A stretch of 64,000 nucleotides of DNA from Streptomyces sp. SKN60. GTDB lineage: Bacteria > Actinomycetota > Actinomycetes > Streptomycetales > Streptomycetaceae. This document shows positions 17,192 to 26,675 of the stretch, piece after piece. The stretch's first letter is position 1. Every line of letters starts with the position of its first letter. Under the pieces are notes generated by a model, which was not told the origin of the DNA, searched no databases, and was given only the letters and a program-made list of their open reading frames with translations. The position numbers and the translations under genes were made by a program. The stretch is from contig NZ_JAHTMW010000010.1 of NCBI RefSeq assembly GCF_026236535.1, forward strand, positions 62,001 to 126,000, given 5' to 3'.

Positions 17192-19723
17192 TCAGGCGCC
17201 GCGCAGCACCGCGCCCGTGTGCTCCGACGCCGTGGCGACCGCGGCGTCGCGGGCGGCCGTGGCCTCGTCGACCGTCAGGGTGCGGTCGGGGGCGCGGAAG
17301 CGGAGGGCGTAGGCCAGGGACTTCTTGCCGGCGCCGATCTGGTCGCCGGTGTAGACGTCGAACAGGCGGATGGACTCCAGGAGTTCGCCCGCGCCGGCGG
17401 CCAGGTGGTGCTCGACCGTGGCGGCGGGGACGTCCTGGTCGACGACCAGGGCGACGTCCTGGGTGGCGACCGGGAAGGCCGAGATGCTCGGGGCCTTCAG
17501 GGGGCCCTCGCTCGCGCGCTCCAGGATGTCGAGGTCCAGCTCCATCGCACAGGTGCGGGCCGGGAGGCCGAGGGCCTTGACCACGCGGGGGTGGAGCTCG
17601 CCGGCGTGACCGGCCAGGACCTTCTCGCCGTCGATGACGACGTGGAAGGAGGCGCAGCGGCCCGGGTGCCACGGGGCGTGCTGGTCGGCGGCGATCAGCA
17701 GCTCCGTGCCGGACTCGGCGGCGACCAGACGCGCGGCCTGGATCGCGTCGGCCCAGTCGGCCGGGCGGCCCTTGCCCCACCAGCCGGCCTGCTCGCGGGA
17801 GCCGGCCAGGACGACCGCGGCGCGGCGCGGCTGCGCGGGCAGCGCGGCGTTGACCCGGGCGATGTCCTCGTCGGAGGGACGCCCGTCGACACCCAGGCGG
17901 ACGGCCACGGCCGGCTGCCCCTCGGTGGGACGGAAGACCAGACCCGTCTCGAACAGCGCAAGGTCGTGGCTGCCGCGCCCGTCGTTGCGGCGCAGCGCGC
18001 CGAGCAGGCCCGGCAGCAGCGTCGTACGGAGCGCGGGCTCCTCGTCGGACAGCGGGTTGACCAGCTTGACCACCCGGCGGCGGGCGTCGTCCGCGTCCAG
18101 GCCGAGCTGGTCGAAGACCTGCTCGCCGATGAACGGGTAGTTCAGCGCCTCGACGTAGCCGGCGCCGGCCAGCGTGCGGCCCACCCGGCGGTGGACGCGC
18201 TGGCGCTCGGTCAGCCCGCGGCCGGCCGGGGGCTTCGGCAGCGTGGAGGGCAGGTTCTCGTAACCCTCCAGGCGGATGACCTCCTCGGCGAGGTCGTTCG
18301 GCACGTACAGGTCGGGACGCCACGACGGGACGGTGACGACGAGCTCGTCCTGCCCGTAGACGTCGCAGCCGATCTCCTGCAGGCGGCGGACGACGGTCTC
18401 ACGGCCGTAGTCGACGCCCGCGACCTTGTCCGGGTGGTGCGCCGGCATGGTGATGGTGTGCGGCGCGGACGGCGCGACGACCTCGGTGACGCCGGTCTCA
18501 GCCGTGCCGCCCGCGAGCAGCACCAGCAGGTCGACGCAGCGCTGCGCGGCCGCGCTCGGGGCCTTCGGGTCGACGCCCCGCTCCCAGCGCTTGGAGCCCT
18601 CGGTCGACAGCTTGTGGCGGCGCGAGGTCCGGGCGATGGTGATCGGGTCGAAGTGGGCGGCCTCGATGACGACCTCGGTGGTGCCCGTGACGACGCCGGT
18701 CTCGGGGTCGGTCTCCGGGTCGGCGATCTCCGTGTGGGCGCCGCCCATGACACCGGCCAGCGCGATCGGGCCGCTGTTGTCGGTGATCACCAGGTCGCCG
18801 GAGTCGAGGACGCGCTTGGCGCCGTCGAGCGTGGTGATCGTCTCGCCCTCGGCGGCGCGGCGGACCCCGATGGGACCGTCGAGCCGGGTGCGGTCGTAGG
18901 CGTGGAGCGGGGTGCCCAGCTCCAGCATCACGTAGTTGGTGATGTCCACGGCCAGCGAGACCGAGCGCATGCCGGCCTTCTGCAGGCGCCGCTGCATCCA
19001 GATCGGGGTGCGGGCCTCGGGAGCCACGCCCACGACCGTGCGCGCGGTGAAGCGGTCGCAGCCGATCGGGTCGGCGATCTGGACCGGGTAGCCGTACGCG
19101 TTGGGCGCGGGCACGTCGAGCAGCGCCGGGTCGCGCAGCGGAAGCCCGTACGCGATGGCGGTCTCGCGGGCGACGCCGCGGATCGAGAGACAGTAGCCGC
19201 GGTCCGGGGTGACGGCGATGTCGAGGACCTCGTCGAACAGCTCCAGGAGGACCGTGGCGTCGGTGCCGACCTCGTACTCCGGCGGCAGCACGATGATGCC
19301 GTGCGTGCCGTCGTCGCCCATGCCGAGCTCGTCGCCCGAGCAGATCATGCCGCGCGAGACCCTGCCGTACGTCTTACGCTCGGCGATCCGGAAGTCGCCG
19401 GGCAGCACGGCGCCGGGCAGGGCCACGACGACCTTGTCGCCCTCGGCGAAGTTCCGGGCGCCGCAGATGATCTCCTGCGGCTCGCCGGTGCCGTTGGCCT
19501 GACCGACGTCGACGGTGCAGAAGCGGATCGGCTTCTTGAACTCGGTCAGTTCCTCGATGGTGAGGACCTTGCCGACCACCAGCGGGCCGGTGAGGCCGGC
19601 GCCGAGCTGTTCGACGGTCTCGACCTCGAGGCCGGCCGAAATGAGCTTGGCCTGTACGTCGCGGCCGGTCACGGTCGCCGGCAGGTCGACGTACTCCCGC
19701 AGCCAGGAAAGCGGGACCCGCAT
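17192..19723 (-). CDS. pheT: Phenylalanyl-tRNA synthetase beta subunit
   Basis: 843 residues, the normal bacterial length. Opens with MRVPLSWLREYVDLP, followed by the tRNA-binding OB domain (VVGKVLTIEEL ... ICGARNFAEGDKVVVALPGAVL), B3/B4 editing region, B5 domain and the C-terminal ferredoxin-fold anticodon-binding domain (APSISAFPVATQDVALVVDQD ... SLAYALRFRAPDRTLTVDEA). Together with PheS it forms the alpha2-beta2 enzyme that charges tRNA-Phe. The ATG overlaps the pheS TGA by one base (TGATG), so translation is coupled. Confidence 0.98.
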   Translation of the reverse strand: MRVPLSWLREYVDLPATVTGRDVQAKLISAGLEVETVEQLGAGLTGPLVVGKVLTIEELTEFKKPIRFCTVDVGQANGTGEPQEIICGARNFAEGDKVVVALPGAVLPGDFRIAERKTYGRVSRGMICSGDELGMGDDGTHGIIVLPPEYEVGTDATVLLELFDEVLDIAVTPDRGYCLSIRGVARETAIAYGLPLRDPALLDVPAPNAYGYPVQIADPIGCDRFTARTVVGVAPEARTPIWMQRRLQKAGMRSVSLAVDITNYVMLELGTPLHAYDRTRLDGPIGVRRAAEGETITTLDGAKRVLDSGDLVITDNSGPIALAGVMGGAHTEIADPETDPETGVVTGTTEVVIEAAHFDPITIARTSRRHKLSTEGSKRWERGVDPKAPSAAAQRCVDLLVLLAGGTAETGVTEVVAPSAPHTITMPAHHPDKVAGVDYGRETVVRRLQEIGCDVYGQDELVVTVPSWRPDLYVPNDLAEEVIRLEGYENLPSTLPKPPAGRGLTERQRVHRRVGRTLAGAGYVEALNYPFIGEQVFDQLGLDADDARRRVVKLVNPLSDEEPALRTTLLPGLLGALRRNDGRGSHDLALFETGLVFRPTEGQPAVAVRLGVDGRPSDEDIARVNAALPAQPRRAAVVLAGSREQAGWWGKGRPADWADAIQAARLVAAESGTELLIAADQHAPWHPGRCASFHVVIDGEKVLAGHAGELHPRVVKALGLPARTCAMELDLDILERASEGPLKAPSISAFPVATQDVALVVDQDVPAATVEHHLAAGAGELLESIRLFDVYTGDQIGAGKKSLAYALRFRAPDRTLTVDEATAARDAAVATASEHTGAVLRGA

Positions 19724-20850
19724 CAGATCTCCATCCCGAACGGCCGGGTGAACCGGACGTCACCCTCGACCATGTCTCGCATGTCTTCGACGTTGTGGCG
19801 GAACATCAGCATCCGCTCGATGCCGAACCCGAAGGCGAATCCGCTGTACTTCTCGGGGTCCACACCGGTGGCGACCAGCACCTTCGGGTTGACCATGCCG
19901 CAGCCGCCGAGCTCGATCCAGCCCTCGCTGCCGCAGGTGCGGCAGGGGCGGTCGGGGTTGCCGACGGACTCGCCGCGGCAGACGTAGCAGAGCATGTCCA
20001 TCTCGGCGGACGGCTCGGTGAAGGGGAAGAAGTTCGGGCGGAGCCGGGTCTTCATGTCCGGGCCGAAGAGCGCCTGGACCATGTGGTCCAGGGTGCCCTT
20101 GAGGTCGGCCATGGTCAGGCCCTCGTCGACGGCCAGCAGCTCGATCTGGTGGAAGACCGGGGTGTGGGTCGCGTCGAGCTCGTCGGTGCGGTAGACGCGG
20201 CCGGGGCACACCACGTAGACCGGGGGCTCCCGGTCGATGAGGGTGCGGGCCTGCACCGGCGAGGTGTGGGTGCGCAGCACGACGCCGGACTCGTCGCCCG
20301 TGGTGCCCTCGGGGCCTTGGACGAAGAAGGTGTCCTGCATCTGGCGCGCCGGGTGGTCCGGCACGAAGTTCAGCGCGTCGAAGTTGAACCACTCGGCCTC
20401 GACCTCGGGGCCCTCGGCGACCTCGTAGCCCATGGAGACGAACACGTCGGCGACGCGCTCCATGAGCGTGGTCAGCGGGTGGCGGGCACCGGCCGGGACA
20501 CGGTCGTACGGCAGGGTGACGTCGACGGCCTCCTCGACGAGGACCCGGGCGTCGCGCTCGGCCTCCAGCTCGGCCTGGCGGGCGGCCAGGGCCTTGGAGA
20601 CGGCGCCGCGGGCCTGGCCCACGAGCTTGCCGGCGGCGGCCTTGGCCTGCGGGGGCAGGGCGCCGATCTCGCGGTTGGCGAGCGCCAGCGGCGAGGTGCC
20701 GCCGGTGTGCGCCGTCTTCGCGTGGGCGAGCGCGTCGAGGTCGCCTGCGGCGGCGAAGGCGGCGACCGCCTCGTCCCGCATGCGCTCGATCTCTTCCGGT
20801 TTCAAGGCCTCGACCTCGACCGGGTCGTACGACTTATTGGGTGCCGACAT
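19723..20850 (-). CDS. pheS: Phenylalanyl-tRNA synthetase alpha subunit
   Basis: 375 residues. N-terminal coiled-coil (MRDEAVAAFAAAGDLDALAH to RQAELEAERDARVL) then the class II catalytic core with motif 2 FFPFTEPSAEMDM and motif 3 GFGIERMLMFRH. It contains the actinobacterial Cys insertion CYVCRGESVGNPDRPCRTC, which looks like a metal site. Start ATG 20848-20850; first gene of the pheST operon. A minus-strand -10 candidate TAGACT (20927-20932) lies 77 bp upstream; no T-box or attenuator is evident in the short leader. Confidence 0.98.
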   Translation of the reverse strand: MSAPNKSYDPVEVEALKPEEIERMRDEAVAAFAAAGDLDALAHAKTAHTGGTSPLALANREIGALPPQAKAAAGKLVGQARGAVSKALAARQAELEAERDARVLVEEAVDVTLPYDRVPAGARHPLTTLMERVADVFVSMGYEVAEGPEVEAEWFNFDALNFVPDHPARQMQDTFFVQGPEGTTGDESGVVLRTHTSPVQARTLIDREPPVYVVCPGRVYRTDELDATHTPVFHQIELLAVDEGLTMADLKGTLDHMVQALFGPDMKTRLRPNFFPFTEPSAEMDMLCYVCRGESVGNPDRPCRTCGSEGWIELGGCGMVNPKVLVATGVDPEKYSGFAFGFGIERMLMFRHNVEDMRDMVEGDVRFTRPFGMEI

Positions 20851-20926
20851 CTCTTCCCGTGCTTCCGTTGGCTTGGCTGGGCGACCCCCGAGCTCGACGT
20901 CAAGGGCGCAAACGTGCCAAAGGACG

Positions 20927-20932
20927 AGTCTA
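20927..20932 (-). promoter_or_regulatory. Candidate -10 box of pheST
   Basis: TAGACT on the minus strand, good match to TAnnnT; the -35 region is weak. Gives an ~70-nt leader before pheS. Confidence 0.4.
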
Positions 20933-21010
20933 ACGGGGTGGTGGGACGCGAATGAGCACGTGGGCGGGCCGGACGGCTCCTGAATCGGGACGGTCTCGCT
21001 GGCTGAGACG

Positions 21011-22279
21011 TCAGAGGAGGTGTGCCGGGGTGCCGACGGGCAGGATAAATCGGAACTCGGCCCCGCCACGGGGACCGCGTCCGACGGTGATCGTCCCGCC
21101 GTGGGCCTCGACGACGCCCTTGACGATGTAGAGGCCGAGCCCGGTGCCGCCGCGCTTGCTGCCCCGCCAGAAGCGGGTGAAGACACGGCCCATCGACTCC
21201 TCGGGGATGCCGGGGCCCTCGTCGCTCACGGTGACCTCCGTCCCCTTCTCTCCGTCGCTGGTGGCCGTGGTGGGTGCCACCTCGATGGTGACGGTTCCCT
21301 CGCCGTGGCGCACCGCATTTTCCAGCAGGTTGCCGAGGATCTGGTCGATCTTGTCGGGGTCGGCCCACAGCTCGGGCAGGCCGGGCCGCACCCGTACGAA
21401 GAAGCGGTCCGGGGACTGGCCGCCGGTGACGTACGCGTGGACGTGCCGGCCGACGGCCGCCGCGATGTCCACGGTCTGCCGGCGCACCTCCAGACGCCCG
21501 GAGTCGATCCGCGAGATGTCCAGGAGCTCGGCGATCAGGCGCTTGATCCGGCCGGCGTCGGCGTCGACGGTCTCCAGCATCAGCCGCTTCTGGTCGTCCG
21601 TGAACCGCTCCCACTTGTCGAGCAGGGTGGCGGTGAAGCCCTTCACGGAGGTCAGCGGCGAGCGCAGCTCGTGCGCCACGGTCGCGATCAGCTCGGCGTG
21701 GCTGCGCTCGGTGCGCCGCCGGGCCTCGGTGCCGCGCAGGGAGACGACGACCCGGCGCACGGGGCCGCCGGGGTGCGTGCGGACGTAGCGGGCGGAGACG
21801 AGGACCTCGCGCCCGCCCGGCAGCAGCAGGTTCCGCTCGGGCTGCCCCCGCCGGGTGTCCAGGCCCCCGTAGGGGTCGGTCAGGGGCCACCAGCGGCTGC
21901 CCTTGAGGTCCTCCAGGGGCAGCGCCTCGTCCAGCGGCCGGCCGAGCGCGCCGGCGGGCGGCACGGCGGTGATGCGGCCGGCGGCAGCGTTGAAGCAGAT
22001 GATCCGCCCGGTCTCGTCGGCGACGACGAGCCCGTCGGGCAGGTCGTCGGGGTCGAGCCCGAGATCGGGGACCGTGGCGGCGTCGCGGCGGGATCCCGGG
22101 TTCGTACGGGGCGGGGTGCCCGGCTTCTCGTACGACACGGGGGCCGGGGTGCCGGCCTCGGGCGCCGGGCGCGGTTCGGGGACGGCCGGGGGCGCGGCGG
22201 GGTCGGGCGCGGGCGGGGGTTCGGGCGCGTGCGGCGCGGCGCTCCGTGCCTGTGCGGGACTGCCCGTGCCGACCGTCAT
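21011..22279 (-). CDS. PAS-containing sensor histidine kinase
   Basis: 422 residues, no membrane helix. A proline/alanine-rich disordered N-terminus (1-70) is followed by a PAS domain (GLVVADETGRIICFNAAAGR), then DHp domain with phospho-acceptor H203 in AHELRSPLTS, and an HATPase domain with N box NLLENAVRHGEG, G1 SDEGPGIPEE and G2 GGTGLGLYIV. A soluble kinase sensing a cytoplasmic signal. No response regulator gene is adjacent, so it is an orphan kinase. It lies between the rRNA methyltransferase and pheS genes, all on the minus strand. Confidence 0.92.
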   Translation of the reverse strand: MTVGTGSPAQARSAAPHAPEPPPAPDPAAPPAVPEPRPAPEAGTPAPVSYEKPGTPPRTNPGSRRDAATVPDLGLDPDDLPDGLVVADETGRIICFNAAAGRITAVPPAGALGRPLDEALPLEDLKGSRWWPLTDPYGGLDTRRGQPERNLLLPGGREVLVSARYVRTHPGGPVRRVVVSLRGTEARRRTERSHAELIATVAHELRSPLTSVKGFTATLLDKWERFTDDQKRLMLETVDADAGRIKRLIAELLDISRIDSGRLEVRRQTVDIAAAVGRHVHAYVTGGQSPDRFFVRVRPGLPELWADPDKIDQILGNLLENAVRHGEGTVTIEVAPTTATSDGEKGTEVTVSDEGPGIPEESMGRVFTRFWRGSKRGGTGLGLYIVKGVVEAHGGTITVGRGPRGGAEFRFILPVGTPAHLL

Positions 22280-22381
22280 CCCCGTAATCCCACCCCTCCG
22301 TGTACCGCAGTGGGCCCCGAGAGCGTCACCCTACTAGGCGAAAGGCCGTCAGGTGGAGTGGTGGCGTGGCGGATTGGGGTG

Positions 22382-23230
<849 letters not shown>

Positions 23231-23296
23231 GTGCCTGCGGCTCTCTGACTCGTCGGACGGAAGCGGAAGCGAACGGTGGAGGGGGCGGTCAACGCG

Positions 23297-23329
23297 CCGG
23301 ACCCGCAGGCGCGAGGCCTGCGGGTCCGG
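23297..23329 (-). terminator. Hairpin terminator after rplT
   Basis: Perfect 13-bp stem CCGGACCCGCAGG (23297-23309) / CCTGCGGGTCCGG (23317-23329), 24 bp past the rplT stop. Ends the infC-rpmI-rplT transcript. Confidence 0.8.
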
Positions 23330-23353
23330 GCAGAAGTACTGCGGCCTGGAAGA

Positions 23354-23740
23354 TCAGGCGGCGGCCTTCGGGGCGTTGACGTCGGCCGGGAGGGCCTTCT
23401 GCGCGACCTCGACCAGCGCGGCGAACGCGTTGGAGTCGTTGACGGCCAGCTCGGCGAGGATCTTGCGGTCCACCTCGATGTTGGCGGCCTTCAGACCCTG
23501 GATGAGGCGGTTGTACGTCATGCCGTTCAGGCGGGCAGCGGCGTTGATGCGCTGGATCCACAGCTGACGGAAGTCGCCCTTGCGCTTCTTGCGGTCGTTG
23601 TAGTTGTAGACCAGCGAGTGGGTGACCTGCTCCTTGGCCTTGCGGTACAGGCGCGAACGCTGACCGCGGTAGCCGGAGGCCTGCTCGAGGATCGCCCGGC
23701 GCTTCTTGTGGGCGTTGACTGCCCGCTTGACGCGTGCCAC
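23354..23740 (-). CDS. rplT: 50S ribosomal protein L20
   Basis: 128 residues, standard length. MARVKRAVNAHKKRRAILEQ and the YRKAKEQVTHSLVYNYNDRK and WIQRINAAARLNGMTYNRLI segments are diagnostic of bL20. It binds 23S rRNA early in 50S assembly and in Firmicutes also represses its own operon. GTG start with AGGAGTAAAGAA upstream. Last gene of infC-rpmI-rplT. Confidence 0.99.
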   Translation of the reverse strand: MARVKRAVNAHKKRRAILEQASGYRGQRSRLYRKAKEQVTHSLVYNYNDRKKRKGDFRQLWIQRINAAARLNGMTYNRLIQGLKAANIEVDRKILAELAVNDSNAFAALVEVAQKALPADVNAPKAAA

Positions 23741-23848
23741 TTCTTTACTCCTTGTAGCGGGGCCGTGGTGTGTTCACACGACCCGGAAATCGGATGGGTC
23801 CCGGTCTGTGCCGGATGCCCTCGTCAGTGCCGAGGGCGGGAGATCAGA

Positions 23849-24043
23849 TCAGATGCCCAGCATCTTCTTGATCTTGGCGGCGTCACCCGGGGCCATCTCC
23901 GCGTTGCCGGTGAGGCGACGGGTCAGCTTGGACGACTTGTGCTCGAGCAGGTGGCGCTTGCCGGCGCGCTCCCGCAGGATCTTGCCGGAGCCGGTGACCT
24001 TGAAGCGCTTCTTGGCACCGGAGTGCGTCTTGTTCTTCGGCAT
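23849..24043 (-). CDS. rpmI: 50S ribosomal protein L35
   Basis: 64 residues: MPKNKTHSGAKKRFKVTGSG and LLEHKSSKLTRRL are the bL35 signature. Start ATG 24043, preceded by GAGGAGAACGGCGCC. Second gene of the infC operon. Confidence 0.99.
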   Translation of the reverse strand: MPKNKTHSGAKKRFKVTGSGKILRERAGKRHLLEHKSSKLTRRLTGNAEMAPGDAAKIKKMLGI

Positions 24044-24140
24044 GGCGCCGTTCTCTCCTCGTCAGTGGCGCTCCCCCCGGTGCGGGCACCGGGCGTCCGG
24101 GAGCGTCAATTCTTCGTGTGGTGGTTCCGGGCGGAGCCCC

Positions 24141-24162
24141 GGGGCTGCCGGGTGGCAGCCCC
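24141..24162 (-). terminator. Hairpin between infC and rpmI
   Basis: Nine-bp stem GGGGCTGCC / GGCAGCCCC just past the infC stop, no T-run. May act as a partial terminator or mRNA-stabilizing hairpin that sets IF3 against L35/L20 levels. Confidence 0.45.
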
Positions 24163-24168
24163 TCGGGA

Positions 24169-24825
24169 TCACGCCTCGGCGTTCTCGGCCGACGTGTCGG
24201 CCGAAGCCTCCTCGGCCGGGGCCTCCGCGGCGGCGGGCGCCTCGGACGAACCGCCCTGGCGCTCGGCCTTGCGCGCGGCCTGGGCCTCGCGGGCCTCGGC
24301 CATGGCCTCGGTCTTCTTCTTGTGAGGACCGAGAACCATGATCATGTTCCGGCCGTCCTGCTTCGGGTTGGACTCGATGAAGCCAAGCTCCTGAACGTCC
24401 TCCGCGAGGCGCTGCAGCAGTCGGTAACCGAGCTCGGGCCGGGACTGCTCACGACCACGGAACATGATCGTGATCTTGACCTTGTCGCCCTGCTTGAGGA
24501 ACCGGACGACGTGACCCTTCTTGGTGTCATAGTCGTGCGGGTCGATCTTCGGCCGGAGCTTCATCTCCTTGATGACCGTGTGCGCCTGGTTCTTGCGCGC
24601 CTCACGGGCCTTCATGGCCGACTCGTACTTGAACTTCCCGTAGTCCATGAGCTTGCACACGGGCGGACGGGCGTTCGCCGCGACCTCAACCAGATCGAGG
24701 TCGTACTCCTGCGCGAGCTCCAGGGCCTTGGCAAGGGGGACGATGCCCACCTGCTCGCCGCTGGGGCCGACAAGACGCACCTCGGGAACGCGAATCCGCT
24801 CGTTGATGCGGGGCTCGGCGCTGAT
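24169..24825 (-). CDS. infC: Translation initiation factor IF-3, probable AUC start
   Basis: 218 residues if started at ATC 24825. N-domain EPRINERIRVPEVRLVGPSG, linker and C-domain (KEMKLRPKIDPHDYDTKKGH) are classical IF3, followed by an Ala/Glu-rich actinobacterial tail. No ATG, GTG or TTG is in frame at the usual place. GAGGAGG (24830-24836) lies 4 nt before ATC AGC GCC GAG, which points to an AUC start. IF3 genes famously use rare AUU/AUC starts so that IF3, which rejects them, limits its own synthesis. The alternative is GTG 24870, adding 15 residues of unlikely sequence. Confidence 0.93.
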   Translation of the reverse strand: MSAEPRINERIRVPEVRLVGPSGEQVGIVPLAKALELAQEYDLDLVEVAANARPPVCKLMDYGKFKYESAMKAREARKNQAHTVIKEMKLRPKIDPHDYDTKKGHVVRFLKQGDKVKITIMFRGREQSRPELGYRLLQRLAEDVQELGFIESNPKQDGRNMIMVLGPHKKKTEAMAEAREAQAARKAERQGGSSEAPAAAEAPAEEASADTSAENAEA

Positions 24826-25131
24826 GGATCCTCCTCGGTTGCACCACGCGACCGCCTGGCGGACGGGCACGTCACGGTAGAACTGTCGAGACCAACCGAT
24901 CCGGTGCATGAAAAATGCCCCGGGACGGGACACAGGCGGGGCTCCAAAGAAACCGGAGCACCGACGCGAAGCCATCGCGGGGCGCACATCGGGCGGCTCC
25001 ATCGTCCGTACGGAACGATGGGCGCCACCTGACCGGTGACCCGCCGCCCCGGAGGGCGGCCAGGTGGGAGATCGGAGCCTCCACTTGTGGGCCGGACACG
25101 AAGGTGTCCAGCCGGTCGTCACACAAGGTTA
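24826..25131 (-). ncRNA. Structured infC-rpmI-rplT leader with attenuator
   Basis: About 300 nt without a gene. From a -10 candidate TAACCT (25126-25131) the RNA contains CTTGTG...CACAAG enclosing GGACACCTTCGTGTCC, a GC-rich arm, and CATCGT...ACGATG. It then has a terminator-like hairpin GCCCCG (24917-24922) / CGGGGC (24937-24942) followed by ATTTTT (transcribed order). A premature terminator upstream of the infC start suggests attenuation, as in L20- or IF3-controlled leaders of other bacteria. The effector is unknown. Confidence 0.65.
24911..24942 (-). terminator. Attenuator terminator in the infC leader
   Basis: Six-bp GC stem followed by A and five T residues on the minus strand, 86 nt before the infC start. 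It is one of very few T-tract terminators in this GC-rich window. Confidence 0.65.
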
Positions 25132-25181
25132 GCAGGACCCGGCGGTCGGCGCGAACCGCGCGCCCCCTTAGGGTTGGGGCC

Positions 25182-25559
25182 ATGAGCGAGACGCCCCAGA
25201 ACGAGTCCCCCGATTCCGCCGAGACCCCCGACTTCGCAGCCATGACCCGCGACATCGCGGAGGTGCCTGCGGTCGAGGTGATCGTCACGGTCGCCGTCAA
25301 CCTGATGAGCGCCGCGGCGGTGAAGCTCGGGCTCACCGAGGAGGGCGACGAGCACAAGGACCTCGACGAGGCCCGCAAACTGATCCACGCCCTCGCGGGC
25401 CTGCTCGACGCCGGCGTCACGGAGATCTCCTCCTTCCACGCCGCCCCGCTCCGCGACGGCCTGAAGTCCCTCCAGCTCGCCTTCCGCGAGGCCTCCTTCG
25501 TCCCGGACGAGCCGGGCCAGGGCCCGGGCGAGAAGTACACGGGGCCGGTGTACGGCTAG
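25182..25559 (+). CDS. DUF1844 domain-containing protein
   Basis: 125 residues matching DUF1844: MTRDIAEVPAVEVIVTVAVN (methionine-rich helix) and DLDEARKLIHALAGLLDAGV. Actinobacterial family of unknown function, commonly next to infC as here (divergent). TAGGGT lies at 25169-25174, 7 nt before the ATG, suggesting a leaderless transcript. The last 22 bp of the gene and stop codon recur twice downstream (see repeat). Confidence 0.9.
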   Translation: MSETPQNESPDSAETPDFAAMTRDIAEVPAVEVIVTVAVNLMSAAAVKLGLTEEGDEHKDLDEARKLIHALAGLLDAGVTEISSFHAAPLRDGLKSLQLAFREASFVPDEPGQGPGEKYTGPVYG

Positions 25560-25735
25560 GTTCGGGAACGGGCCGGGCGCGCTGCCTGGCCCGCAGGGCC
25601 GCGGGGGTACGGGGGTCGCCCCCCGGGAGAAGGCAGCCACGGGGCTGGTGTACGGCTAGGACGGGCCCGTAGGGCGCGGGGGTACGGGGGGCGTCCCCCG
25701 GGAGAAGGCAGCCACGGGGCCGGTGTACGGCTAGG
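25539..25735. repeat. Triplicated 3' end of the DUF1844 gene
   Basis: The string ending ...GTGTACGGCTAGG (22 bp, includes the stop codon) occurs at 25539-25560, 25639-25660 and 25714-25735. The last two copies are part of a 75-bp tandem duplication that also contains GCGGGGGTACGGGGG and CCCCCGGGAGAAGGCAGC. No gene is present in 25560-25816. Confidence 0.85.
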
Positions 25736-25816
25736 ACGGGCCCACGAGGCCGCAGGCAGCAGCGCCGGTACGGGTACGGGTCCCAGGGCTGCCGCCCCCG
25801 CACCCGCACCCCCACA

Positions 25817-26551
25817 TCAGTCGCGTACGTAGAAGGGCTCGCCCGGAGGCGTCGCCGAGGCCGGCAGGAGGGCCAGGTCGAGGCCGTGGACCAGGCGGGC
25901 CCTCAGGGTTTCGTCGGCGGCGAGGGCGCGGGCGACGCGCTGGGCGGCCTCCGCAGGGGGCGCGTCCTCGGACAGGACGAGGGCGAGGGTGCCGTCGGCG
26001 GTGCCGGGGCCCAGGTGGGCGCGGAGGACGGCGGGTTCGGCGGCGACGGCGGCGCGGACCGCGTCCCGTACCGCGGGGTCGTCCAGGGGGTCGGTGCTGG
26101 TGCGGCCCTCGGCGAGGGCGAGCAGGGCGGAGCCGGCCACCTGGTACGGCACCGGGCCCGCCATGTCCAGGACCAGCGTGTCGGCCTTCTCGTGGACGAG
26201 CGCGGCGAGCGCCTGGTGCAGCGGGACCGCGACCGGCCGGGCGGCCGGGTCCCACAGGGCCAGCGAGGCGATCGAGGTGAACGCGGGCAGCGCCCGCCGG
26301 TCCCCCGCGGTCAGCGTCGGCACGGCCATGTCGCTGGTCTTCTCCTGCTTGAGCCCCGTCTCGGGGTCCACCTCGACCTCGCCGAGGATGGCGACGACGG
26401 GAACGAGCAGCCGGGCGCCGCGCAGCGCCTCCAGGACCGGCCCGTGGGCCGTTCTGTCCTCCGCCCAGGCCGCGAGGGCCGCGGCGAGCGCCGGGTCGGC
26501 GGTGCCGTCGTCGTCGGAGAAACCGGGGTCGGGGATGTTCTTGAGCGCCAC
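25817..26551 (-). CDS. SseB family protein
   Basis: 244 residues, soluble. The middle resembles the SseB/YhhN-type domain (LLVPVVAILGEVE ... VPTLTAGDRRALPAFTSIAS, then PVAVPLHQALAALVHEKADT LVLDMAGP), with a C-terminal SseB-like domain (VLRAHLGPGTADGTLALVLS). In Streptomyces, such proteins are encoded near ESX-like loci, but the role is unknown. GTG start 26551. Followed on the same strand by the mycosin pair upstream in the window order; the 110-bp gap has 14-bp repeats. Confidence 0.8.
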   Translation of the reverse strand: MALKNIPDPGFSDDDGTADPALAAALAAWAEDRTAHGPVLEALRGARLLVPVVAILGEVEVDPETGLKQEKTSDMAVPTLTAGDRRALPAFTSIASLALWDPAARPVAVPLHQALAALVHEKADTLVLDMAGPVPYQVAGSALLALAEGRTSTDPLDDPAVRDAVRAAVAAEPAVLRAHLGPGTADGTLALVLSEDAPPAEAAQRVARALAADETLRARLVHGLDLALLPASATPPGEPFYVRD

Positions 26552-26633
26552 GTGCCGAGCCTAACCGCCGCCCGCCGGGCCGGCGGACCCGGGCCGAACG
26601 GCCCCGTGAGCGACCGGTCGCCGGCGACCCTCC

Positions 26634-26675
26634 GTCAACGCCGCACCGTCAGCGCCGCACCGTCAGCGCCGCGCG
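26634..26675. repeat. 14-bp tandem repeat at the end of the mycosin gene
   Basis: Three near-perfect copies of CGTCAGCGCCGCAC. The last overlaps the mycosin stop codon (TCA 26663-26665), so the gene end has been duplicated outward. Confidence 0.75.

Noticed and set aside
24825..24870. GTG 24870 as start of infC
   Set aside because: No Shine-Dalgarno at that GTG; GAGGAGG is ideally placed for the ATC at 24825, and 15 extra residues have no counterpart I recall in IF3.
25560..25816. Small ORFs in the spacer after DUF1844
   Set aside because: They arise from duplicated gene-end sequence and lack ribosome binding sites.
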